Positions 1 through 4,786 of a stretch of 5,731 nucleotides of DNA are shown here, in pieces. The stretch comes from JAQBDA01 sp041301185 (GTDB taxonomy: Bacteria; Chloroflexota; Anaerolineae; Anaerolineales; UBA4823): assembly GCA_041301185.1 (NCBI GenBank), contig JBFYSV010000240.1:1-5731 (forward strand), in the 5' to 3' direction. How positions within the stretch are numbered: position 1 is the stretch's first letter; each line of letters opens with the position of its first letter. The notes beneath the pieces were generated by a model. It made no database searches. It was not told where the DNA came from and saw nothing but the letters and a program-made list of their open reading frames with translations. The position numbers were made by a program, and so were the translations under genes.

Positions 1-918
1 GTGGTTGCCGGATTCTCTGATCTGATAGCCCTGGCGCTGGTAGTAATCCAGGTTGCGGGTGATCTCGGCGCGCACGCCCAGGCGCACCTGGCTGAGACCT
101 GCCTGGCGGGCGATTTGCTCGGCTTGCGCCAGCAAGGAGCGCCCAATGCCCAGGCGGCGGTATTCCGGCAGCACCGCCAGGCGAGACAGGTAGCCATAGC
201 CTGGCTCCATGCCTGACTCCAGGCTACAGAAGATACATGCCACAGGCTCACCACCGACCTCGGCAAGCAACCCATAAGCTTTTTCCAGGCGGATGCGCAG
301 CGACTCGGTGGTCTCATCGAAAGCCTCCGCCGGCAGGTCTAAAATACTGCGTTGCTCTGCATAGGCAGTACGGATCAGGGCTGCCACCAGGGGCAAATCC
401 GGTTCCTGCACGGGTCGGATGGTCCAGGTGATGAGCGGCTGGTCCGGGCTGACAGCGGGGACGACCTGGGAAGGGTCCTGCGGGTCAACCCGCAGGCCGA
501 GCCACATTCCCGGTTTGAGCTGGGCTGCACTCGAGATGGGGGCGAGCAGCTGCGCCGGGAAGGACGACCCATCCCCAGCGGGGAGAACTTGTACCGGCAG
601 CTCAATTAGGAACGGCAAGGGTTTAAATGCGCCGGCGTGGCGGGTGAAATCGGAAGCGATCTGCTCGCCATCTGCCAGCACCTCAGCGCAGGCGGGGAGA
701 CCGTCCTGGCGCACCCGCTGCAGGGTACGCCTCTGGCGCGGCAGCAGGATGGCGCCAATGTAGATCGCCGGCAGGGCAGCCAGCAGCGCCCCGATCAGCA
801 GCGCCAGGGCGAAGATCCCCGGCGAGGCGCCAGCCATCACCAGCAGCACCAGGGCGCCTGCCAGGAGGAGCATCAGCAGGTACTGGAGCAGGCCTGCCAG
901 GTTCATCCGGCGGCGCAT
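1..918 (-). CDS. Membrane-anchored GNAT acetyltransferase with DUF3592-like middle domain (3' end cut by window edge)
   Basis: An uninterrupted frame of 306 codons runs from an ATG at 918 off the window edge, so the C-terminus is missing. Residues about 7-30 and 34-59 are two hydrophobic helices followed by a basic RQRR stretch. Residues about 66-155 read like the extracytoplasmic or juxtamembrane beta domain of DUF3592-type proteins (GLPACAEV near 73-80, then LKPGMWLGLRVDPQDPSQVV near 134-153). Residues about 165-306 are a GNAT N-acetyltransferase fold with the acetyl-CoA motif A at YLSRLAVLPEYRRLGIG (243-259; R254-x-x-G257-x-G259), then a late strand and DYYQRQGYQ (291-299), the usual motif B end. 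GNAT enzymes move an acetyl group from acetyl-CoA to an amine; the substrate here is unknown. The start lies 4 bases after the upstream gene's stop, so translation is probably coupled. The next in-frame ATG at 906 is an alternative start. The GNAT call is secure; the middle-domain call is by resemblance only. Confidence 0.85.
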   Translation of the reverse strand, partial: MRRRMNLAGLLQYLLMLLLAGALVLLVMAGASPGIFALALLIGALLAALPAIYIGAILLPRQRRTLQRVRQDGLPACAEVLADGEQIASDFTRHAGAFKPLPFLIELPVQVLPAGDGSSFPAQLLAPISSAAQLKPGMWLGLRVDPQDPSQVVPAVSPDQPLITWTIRPVQEPDLPLVAALIRTAYAEQRSILDLPAEAFDETTESLRIRLEKAYGLLAEVGGEPVACIFCSLESGMEPGYGYLSRLAVLPEYRRLGIGRSLLAQAEQIARQAGLSQVRLGVRAEITRNLDYYQRQGYQIRESGNH

Positions 919-922
919 CAAT

Positions 923-1708
923 TTACAGGTTCTTACCGGTGTACATCGACCATGCCAGGACGAACAGCCCCACCTGCGAGACTCCCAGCCAGACCAGCAA
1001 GATACTCAGGCTGGTGGCGAGCAGGCTTGCCGTACGCGGCAGGCTGGCTTGCAGGGCATCGATCTCTACCAGGTAGGCGCTGATTTTGACATCGTAGCCT
1101 GCCAGGGCAGCCGATAGATTTTGAGCGGAGGTCTCCAGCTCGGCAAAGCCGGTGGTCAGTGCGGTGACAGTCTCCTGGGTGATGGTTGAAGCCTGGGTGA
1201 CCTTATCGCCGCCGCCCTCGATCGTCTCTTGCAGAGTGCCCAGGCTGGCGGCAGCTTCTTCGAGCTGCTCTACCCCGGGGATCTCCAGGTTCACCAGGGG
1301 CAGCTGGTTGATCCTATCGACGGTCTCTTTGAGACTGGTCAGCGCATCGCGCAGGTCTTGCACCCGCTCGGCGACGGTGGTGATGATCGGGGACAGCATG
1401 CCTTCCAGGTTGCCGACCAGGTCTGCAATGGCTTGCAGGCTGGCGGCGCCATCGATGCCCAGGGTATCCAGGGCAGTTTGCAGCAGGTCGATCTGCTCCT
1501 GCACCTGGTCCAGCTCGGTTTTGGCGAACTGCAGGTCTGCCTGGGCGGATCGCAGGTCGCTCTCGATGATCTCCAGGCGGGGCAGAAGGTCGCTGTGGAC
1601 TTGCTGGTAGGCGATCCAGGTCAGGGCGATGCCTGCCATGCTGGATAGAAAGAAGATCACGCTAACGATCATCAGGGCGGTGGAGACGGGTTGTTTGGCT
1701 TTTTTCAT
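923..1708 (-). CDS. Coiled-coil protein with a membrane segment at each end, unknown function
   Basis: This 261-residue protein is not recognised as a named family. I chose the ATG at 1708 (MKKAKQPVST) because GAGG sits 7 bases upstream and because an earlier ATG at 1825 would run 79 bases into the preceding gene with low-complexity sequence. Residues about 9-34 form one transmembrane helix, preceded by lysines (positive-inside). Residues about 40-225 are almost entirely helical and rich in Leu, Gln, Glu and Ala with heptad-like spacing, broken by a proline/glycine stretch near LPLVNLEIPGVEQLEE (about 136-151) and a GGG near 164-166. Residues about 230-256 form a second membrane helix ending in YTGKNL. 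The predicted shape is a long extracytoplasmic coiled-coil hairpin held by both ends in the membrane. The middle resembles sensory-receptor or apolipoprotein-like helical bundles in style, but no signalling domain is present. It lies between two acetyltransferase genes in a probable operon. Confidence 0.85.
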   Translation of the reverse strand: MKKAKQPVSTALMIVSVIFFLSSMAGIALTWIAYQQVHSDLLPRLEIIESDLRSAQADLQFAKTELDQVQEQIDLLQTALDTLGIDGAASLQAIADLVGNLEGMLSPIITTVAERVQDLRDALTSLKETVDRINQLPLVNLEIPGVEQLEEAAASLGTLQETIEGGGDKVTQASTITQETVTALTTGFAELETSAQNLSAALAGYDVKISAYLVEIDALQASLPRTASLLATSLSILLVWLGVSQVGLFVLAWSMYTGKNL

Positions 1709-1715
1709 TAGGAAA

Positions 1716-1719
1716 CCTC
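1716..1719 (-). promoter_or_regulatory. Ribosome binding site deciding the coiled-coil gene start
   Basis: On the minus strand GAGG lies 7 bases before the ATG at 1708. The upstream in-frame ATG at 1825 is inside the preceding gene. This favours the shorter 261-residue protein. Confidence 0.6.
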
Positions 1720-1746
1720 GCGGGAGATGGGTATCAGCAAGATGGC

Positions 1747-2775
1747 TCAGCGCCCCCACAGGATGCGGGCATCCACCCGGCGCACCAGGCGCAGCATGGC
1801 GGGTTGGAAGCCGAAGCGCGGCCAAAAGGGGGCTGAAAGCAGGTTGGTGCTGCGCCAGTCGGTAAGGCAGATGGGGTAACCGCTGGCTTGCATGTGAGAG
1901 AGTACCTGGCGGGTCAGGGCGGTGGCGATGCCCAGCCGGCGGAATTGCGGGTAGGTTCCCGCCACAGACAGCTCCCCGTAACCGGAGGCGGTGAGCAGAT
2001 TATCTGGGGCAACCTCGGCGGGATAGTAGCCCATCATCCCGGCGGGCTGGCCCTGGTAAAACGCCAGCCAGATGCTCCATTGCGGATCATCGACCAGATC
2101 GGCCCACTCCTGGCGGAACTCTGTCTCGTCTTCGGGCAGGTGAACGCCCCACACTGGCGCCTGTACCTGGTGCTGCCAGATGATGCTGGACATCTCTGCC
2201 AGGAGCTGGCGATCATCGGGCGTGGTGGGGCGGATCGTCACCCCAGGCGGGAGTGGCTGTGGGGCTAGATCCATTGCGTGTAAGTCTGCCAGACCGTACA
2301 CCTGCTCGATGCCGAAGCTGAGGGAGAAAAAGGTCTCCAGCATCTCTTTCTGGCTGGCAGGGATCTGGGCAAAGTGGAACAGGATGCCGGCTTCCACCCA
2401 GGGCGCTGCCAGACTGGCATACAGGTGGCGCAACAGTTCCCTGGCATGGCTGGCTTCCAGCTCCGGGCGAACGGCGATGCCTGGCAGGCGTACCCAGGCG
2501 CTGCGTCCCCACACCTCCTCAATGACCAGCTCGCCAAGCAGGTAGCCGAGCAACTGCCCGTCTTGGATGGCAGCAACCCCAGTGACCTGCTTGTGCTCCC
2601 AAAAGGTGGTGATGGCGGTGGAGGCGGTCTCGGGGTGGGAGAAGCATTCCGGCAGGGCGGGCAGCGCCAGGCGATCCCCACGGTGGCGGGCTGCCAGCAG
2701 CTCGCCGGCGGCGGGGATCAGGGATTCGTCGAAGGGGAGGATTTCGAAGAGCATGGGTGGCATACCTCGATGCAT
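1747..2775 (-). CDS. Tandem double-GNAT N-acetyltransferase
   Basis: The 342-residue protein contains two GNAT-like halves. The C-terminal half (about 178-335) begins VTIRPTTPDD, a typical first strand, and carries a clear acetyl-CoA motif A: GELSVAGTYPQFRRLGIATAL (267-287), with R279-x-x-G282-x-A284. Motif B follows as N311 and FWPRFGFQP (317-325). The N-terminal half (about 8-170) begins LFEILPFDESLIP and keeps the strand order, including an FGI remnant at 154-156. Its motif A position (VRPELEASHARELLRHL, 102-118) lacks the R-x-x-G-x-G/A signature, so it is probably structural or binds another ligand. Only the C-terminal site is likely to use acetyl-CoA. The substrate cannot be read from sequence. 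The start is uncertain: the ATG at 2775 has GGAG 6 bases upstream, while an ATG at 2754 (MLFEILP) has GAGGT 9 bases upstream and fits the domain edge better. It heads a probable operon with the two genes downstream. Confidence 0.88.
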   Translation of the reverse strand: MHRGMPPMLFEILPFDESLIPAAGELLAARHRGDRLALPALPECFSHPETASTAITTFWEHKQVTGVAAIQDGQLLGYLLGELVIEEVWGRSAWVRLPGIAVRPELEASHARELLRHLYASLAAPWVEAGILFHFAQIPASQKEMLETFFSLSFGIEQVYGLADLHAMDLAPQPLPPGVTIRPTTPDDRQLLAEMSSIIWQHQVQAPVWGVHLPEDETEFRQEWADLVDDPQWSIWLAFYQGQPAGMMGYYPAEVAPDNLLTASGYGELSVAGTYPQFRRLGIATALTRQVLSHMQASGYPICLTDWRSTNLLSAPFWPRFGFQPAMLRLVRRVDARILWGR

Positions 2776-2851
2776 GGGAGACTCCAGAGATAGTCGCCGG
2801 TCGCAGGACGGTGCCCTAGGCGCAGGTTGATTGTAACACTGCTAATCCCCT
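2776..2851 (-). other. Short gap upstream of the double-GNAT gene
   Basis: This 76-base gap separates the GxxExxY stop from the double-GNAT start. It holds the GGAG ribosome binding site at 2782-2785 and no convincing promoter or terminator. Read-through from the GxxExxY gene is therefore possible, though not shown. Confidence 0.4.
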
Positions 2852-3256
2852 TTACGGGGTGTGGATAAACCGGCGCACCGCCAACGGCTTCTGTCCAAAA
2901 TTGACCAGCAAACACAGCCGATATCCCCCCTGGTGTAAGTACAATAGGCATTGCTCGACATCCTCAGGTTTAATCTGGCTGGCAGCTTTGGTCTCCATAA
3001 TCAGCTGGTCTGCGCCATCTTCGATCAGGAAATCCACCCGCCGCCTGGTGACGACTACGCCATCGTAGCTGATCGGAATCTCAACTTCTCGCTGCCAGTC
3101 TAGTCCGCGCTTGCTCAGGGCAATCTCCAGGGCGCGTTGATAATCCACTTCCATGCAATGCACACCCATCTGGCGCTGCACATCCTGGCAAGCGCCGATT
3201 ACAGCATAAGAAAGGGGGCTGAAGTCGTAACCTTTACGCGAGGTGGGTTGGGTCAT
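2852..3256 (-). CDS. GxxExxY family protein (PD-(D/E)XK nuclease-like)
   Basis: This 134-residue protein matches the GxxExxY family in length and order of motifs. The N-terminal helix is FSPLSYAVIGACQDVQRQMG (12-31). The name-giving motif lies at 33-39 as HCMEVDY, with E36 and Y39 kept but the first glycine replaced by His33. The core typical of PD-(D/E)XK nucleases follows: D75 in RRVDFLIED, then E88-T-K90 in LIMETKA. The closing segment EQCLLYLHQGGYRLCLLVNFG (101-121) is the Q-x-x-x-Y-L helix plus strand that the family shares. Family members are small, often scattered in environmental genomes, and their biological role is not established; nuclease activity is inferred from the fold. No strong Shine-Dalgarno precedes the ATG. 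Its leader contains an unusual repeat block, and such GAA-rich repeats are, from memory, often seen beside genes of this family. Confidence 0.88.
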   Translation of the reverse strand: MTQPTSRKGYDFSPLSYAVIGACQDVQRQMGVHCMEVDYQRALEIALSKRGLDWQREVEIPISYDGVVVTRRRVDFLIEDGADQLIMETKAASQIKPEDVEQCLLYLHQGGYRLCLLVNFGQKPLAVRRFIHTP

Positions 3257-3264
3257 AGGGGGAA

Positions 3265-3277
3265 CTCACAGGGAAGA
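3265..3277 (+). repeat. 13-bp direct repeat, copy 1
   Basis: CTCACAGGGAAGA occurs here and again, exactly, at 3546-3558. This copy directly abuts the left end of the foldback block at 3278 and sits 8 bases upstream of the GxxExxY start codon. Confidence 0.7.
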
Positions 3278-3282
3278 GTTTG

Positions 3283-3360
3283 GAACACGAAGGGCACGAA
3301 AGCGACCACGAAAGGCGCGAAAGAGACCGCGAAGGACGCGAAAGAAACCCTGAAAGGAGC
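3283..3360 (+). repeat. 21-bp tandem repeat, about 3.7 copies
   Basis: The units start at 3283, 3304, 3325 and 3346 (the last is partial). The consensus is approximately RACCRCGAAGGRCRCGAAAG plus one base. Units 2 and 3 differ at only a few positions. Each unit has two CRCGAA half-units about 10-11 bp apart, so there is a sub-period close to one helical turn. Confidence 0.8.
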
Positions 3361-3395
3361 ATATCCCTTTCGCGCTTTTCGCCTCCTTTCGCCTT

Positions 3396-3443
3396 GTTCG
3401 TGGTCCAAACGCCCTTTCGCCACGTTCGCGGTCCAAACGCCCT
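3396..3443 (+). repeat. Direct repeat of a 20-bp unit, two copies, 28-bp period
   Basis: GTTCGTGGTCCAAACGCCCT (3396-3415) recurs at 3424-3443 with one C/T change. Both copies are inverted relative to the left-arm repeats, and together they form the right arm of the foldback block. Confidence 0.75.
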
Positions 3444-3545
3444 GCCCATTTACCAGTCCTTAATCGGCGTTGCAGGGCAGCAGCAAGCTGAGAGGAGGGT
3501 GCGGTGACTGGCGGGGAGGGCAAGGGGTTGTGCGGCACGGGCAGG

Positions 3546-3558
3546 CTCACAGGGAAGA
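3546..3558 (+). repeat. 13-bp direct repeat, copy 2
   Basis: This is an exact second copy of CTCACAGGGAAGA, 281 bases after the first. It lies about 102 bases beyond the right arm of the foldback block, next to the start of the predicted minus-strand transcript. Confidence 0.7.
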
Positions 3559-3568
3559 CGAGAGGTTA

Positions 3569-3597
3569 ATTTTACCCTCAAGCCCTCAGGCTGGCAA
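3569..3597 (-). promoter_or_regulatory. Predicted sigma-70-like promoter for the GxxExxY gene
   Basis: On the minus strand TTGCCA (3597-3592) and TAAAAT (3574-3569) each match the -35 and -10 consensus at five of six bases, with an exact 17-bp spacer. Transcription would begin near 3562, about 32-70 bases after the regulator's stop. It would give a leader of about 305 nucleotides containing the whole repeat block before the GxxExxY start at 3256. Confidence 0.5.
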
Positions 3598-3629
3598 AAC
3601 CAATTCTCAGGGGAAATCTTGCCGCAGGG

Positions 3630-4598
3630 CTAGTTGCGGTACAGGTCGATGATCTGCTCGGCGTAGTCCAGCAGGCTGCGGCGCAGGGACAGCGGCTCCA
3701 GCACTTCGACCGCCCGCCCGTAGCCCAGCAAGCTGCGGCGGGCATCTTCGAATGAAGGGTAAGCCAGGCGCAAGACCTGCCAGCCTGGGCGGGTAGGGTA
3801 ACTGGTTGCCTGGGGGGCGTCGGGCGGTAGGGCGGAGTGGCCGCGAGCCAGGTGAGGCGCTAACCGCTCGGTGGTGAGGAGCGTGGCGGTGAAGGCGAGC
3901 TGACGGCGCTCGTGTTCCGCGCACCAGGTATCCCAGAAGGCGGTCAGGTCAAAATCTGCCAGGCGAGTAAAGCCCGCCGCGACGACCCGGGCATCCTGGA
4001 GATCGCTAACCTGCAGGACACGCAGCCTGGCTTGGATGGCATACACCAGGTACCATGCGCCGGCTTTGGCAACCAGCCCGTACGGCTCGACCTGCCGCTC
4101 GACGGGCACGCCGGATAGGGAGCGGTAGCGGATGGCGAGCAGGCGGTCGGCGGATACCGCCTGGTGCAGGGTGTGCAGGTGGGCGGGAGCGTCGCCGGGC
4201 TGCTCCCACCAGGTGGTATCCAGGTAGAAGCGCTGGCGGATGAAGGCTTGCTCTGGCTGGTGGCGCTGCGGCAAGGCAGCGCTGAGCTTGAGCAGGGCGT
4301 TCCTAAGCTCTTCGCTCAACCCCAGCTCGACCAAGGGGGCGGGGATCGACAGCATGAACAGGGCGCGTATCTCATCACTGGTCAGGCCGGTCAGGGTGGT
4401 GCGGTAGCTATCCAGCAGGCTGAAGCCGCCGTGCGGTCCGGGGTCGCTATACACCGGCACGCCGGCTGCGCCCAGGGCATCGATATCCCGGTAGATGGTG
4501 CGCTCAGAGACCTCCAGCCGGCTGGAAAGCTGGGCGGCGGTCTGGCGTCCGTGGGTTTGGAGGATCAAGAGCAAAGAAAGTAGCCGGTCGGCGCGCAT
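3630..4598 (-). CDS. YafY-like transcriptional regulator (HTH plus WYL domain)
   Basis: The 322-residue protein starts at the ATG at 4598 (MRADRLLSLL), which has AAGGG 4 bases upstream and begins exactly at the domain edge. An earlier ATG at 4646 would lie inside the operator. Residues 1-57 are an HTH_11-type winged helix with recognition helix SERTIYRDIDAL (31-42), followed by wing residues GPHGGFSLLDSY (54-65). Residues about 140-205 are the WYL ligand-sensing domain, with the name-giving W182-Y183-L184 in GAWYLVYAIQARLRVLQVSDL. Residues about 235-320 match the C-terminal WCX-type segment (GWQVLRLAYPSFEDARRSLLGYG). Such proteins are DNA-binding cytoplasmic regulators. Where the WYL motif usually ends in an Asp-Arg pair, this one has Ser198-Asp199. 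It is divergent from the GyrI-like gene, and an inverted repeat between them suggests autoregulation. The family call is very secure; the effector is unknown. Confidence 0.95.
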   Translation of the reverse strand: MRADRLLSLLLILQTHGRQTAAQLSSRLEVSERTIYRDIDALGAAGVPVYSDPGPHGGFSLLDSYRTTLTGLTSDEIRALFMLSIPAPLVELGLSEELRNALLKLSAALPQRHQPEQAFIRQRFYLDTTWWEQPGDAPAHLHTLHQAVSADRLLAIRYRSLSGVPVERQVEPYGLVAKAGAWYLVYAIQARLRVLQVSDLQDARVVAAGFTRLADFDLTAFWDTWCAEHERRQLAFTATLLTTERLAPHLARGHSALPPDAPQATSYPTRPGWQVLRLAYPSFEDARRSLLGYGRAVEVLEPLSLRRSLLDYAEQIIDLYRN

Positions 4599-4623
4599 GG
4601 TTCCCTTCGGTGGTTTATTCAGG

Positions 4624-4629
4624 ATTATA
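4624..4629 (-). promoter_or_regulatory. -10 element of the WYL regulator promoter
   Basis: A perfect TATAAT on the minus strand lies 26 bases before the start codon at 4598. No good -35 hexamer sits at normal spacing, but CTGACA lies 21 bp away within the operator. The element is one base from the operator edge, so a bound protein should block it. Confidence 0.5.
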
Positions 4630-4630
4630 T

Positions 4631-4665
4631 CCGAAAACCCTGACAATAGATGTCAGGGTATTCGG
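4631..4665. promoter_or_regulatory. Operator-like inverted repeat between the divergent genes
   Basis: The left arm (4631-4645, CCGAAAACCCTGACA) and right arm (4651-4665) are complementary at 14 of 15 positions around the 5-base spacer ATAGA. The core CCCTGACA-n5-TGTCAGGG is perfect. It lies in the divergent intergenic region next to the HTH-WYL gene and overlaps promoter elements of both genes. That is the usual layout for an autoregulated shared operator. Binding by the WYL protein is inferred. Confidence 0.8.
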
Positions 4666-4678
4666 TGTAATATCTAAT
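4650..4678 (+). promoter_or_regulatory. Candidate promoter of the GyrI-like gene
   Basis: ATGTCA (4650-4655, four of six -35 matches) and TCTAAT (4673-4678, five of six -10 matches) are separated by 17 bp. The -35 lies within the right operator arm. Transcription would start near 4685, leaving a leader of about 100 nucleotides that contains the REP-like hairpin. Confidence 0.4.
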
Positions 4679-4718
4679 CAATGGAGGTACGGTATAAAGC
4701 TTCTTCCTATGGCAAGAG

Positions 4719-4752
4719 TGTCATTCCGAGCCCCGCAGGGGCGAGGAATCCC
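4719..4752 (+). repeat. REP-like hairpin repeat in the leader of the GyrI-like gene
   Basis: The core at 4723-4749 is a symmetric hairpin: ATTCC, GA, GCCCC, loop GCA, GGGGC, GA, GGAAT. Both 5-bp stems are perfect and enclose a tandem GA/GA mismatch. The flanking word TGTCATTCCGAG...CGAGGAATCCC is, from memory, a common dispersed intergenic repeat in many bacterial genomes. Here only one hairpin is present. It ends 22 bases before the ribosome binding site. Confidence 0.7.
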
Positions 4753-4774
4753 TGCTGAGATGATAAAAAAAGAA

Positions 4775-4780
4775 AAGGAG
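4775..4780 (+). promoter_or_regulatory. Ribosome binding site of the GyrI-like gene
   Basis: AAGGAG lies 6 bases before the ATG at 4787. It fixes the start against an in-frame ATG at 4610 that would read through the operator and the hairpin repeat. Confidence 0.85.
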
Positions 4781-4786
4781 ACCAAT

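Larger units (their letters stand above)
3278..3443. repeat. Foldback repeat block with inverted arms
   Basis: The left edge GTTTGGAACACGAA (3278-3291) pairs with TTCGTGGTCCAAAC (3397-3410) at 13 of 14 positions, and with a second copy at 3425-3438 at 12 of 14. Inside, GCGCGAAAG (3315-3323) is exactly complementary to CTTTCGCGC (3367-3375). The centre is a 6-bp hairpin, GAAAGG (3352-3357) with CCTTTC (3366-3371), around an 8-base loop. The block can therefore fold on itself in several registers. It carries no coding sequence, so if it moves it must be non-autonomous. Confidence 0.7.
3257..3629. other. Gene-free 373-base interval filled with repeats and a promoter
   Basis: No convincing gene lies here. 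Every frame that stays open across the tandem repeat does so because the 21-bp period is a multiple of three, which gives low-complexity peptides such as TKGAKET. The interval holds the tandem repeat, its inverted right arm, a 13-bp direct repeat pair, and a minus-strand promoter near 3569-3597. The stretch 3444-3545 is G-rich on the plus strand and shows nothing else. Confidence 0.75.

Noticed and set aside
1..1083. Several plus-strand open frames of 60-150 codons
   Set aside because: They lie opposite well-supported minus-strand GNAT and coiled-coil genes, have arginine/glutamine/alanine-rich low-complexity translations, and have no domain signal.
1709..1825. N-terminal extension of the coiled-coil protein to an ATG at 1825
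   Set aside because: It overlaps the end of the double-GNAT gene in another frame and adds Pro/Gly/Arg-rich sequence. The ATG at 1708 has a ribosome binding site.
2847..2859. CCCC-TTTAC-GGGG hairpin at the end of the GxxExxY gene as terminator
   Set aside because: The stem is only 4 bp and no T-run follows on the minus strand.
3283..3443. CRISPR array
   Set aside because: The repeats are contiguous and degenerate with no unique spacers, the period is 21 bp, and no cas gene is present.
3280..3507. Small repeat-peptide genes (TKGAKET-like or HE-rich)
   Set aside because: Open frames arise because the 21-bp period is divisible by three. There is no ribosome binding site, and the same happens in several frames on both strands.
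3278..3545. Insertion element with terminal inverted repeats between the 13-bp direct repeats
   Set aside because: The segment ends next to the direct repeats (near 3278 and 3545) are not complementary and no transposase is present, so insertion remains only one possibility.
4599..4646. 16-residue N-terminal extension of the WYL regulator
   Set aside because: It would start inside the operator and upstream of the TATAAT element. The HTH domain begins at the ATG at 4598.
4610..4786. 59-residue N-terminal extension of the GyrI-like protein
   Set aside because: It translates the operator and the REP-like repeat. AAGGAG before the ATG at 4787 fixes the shorter start.
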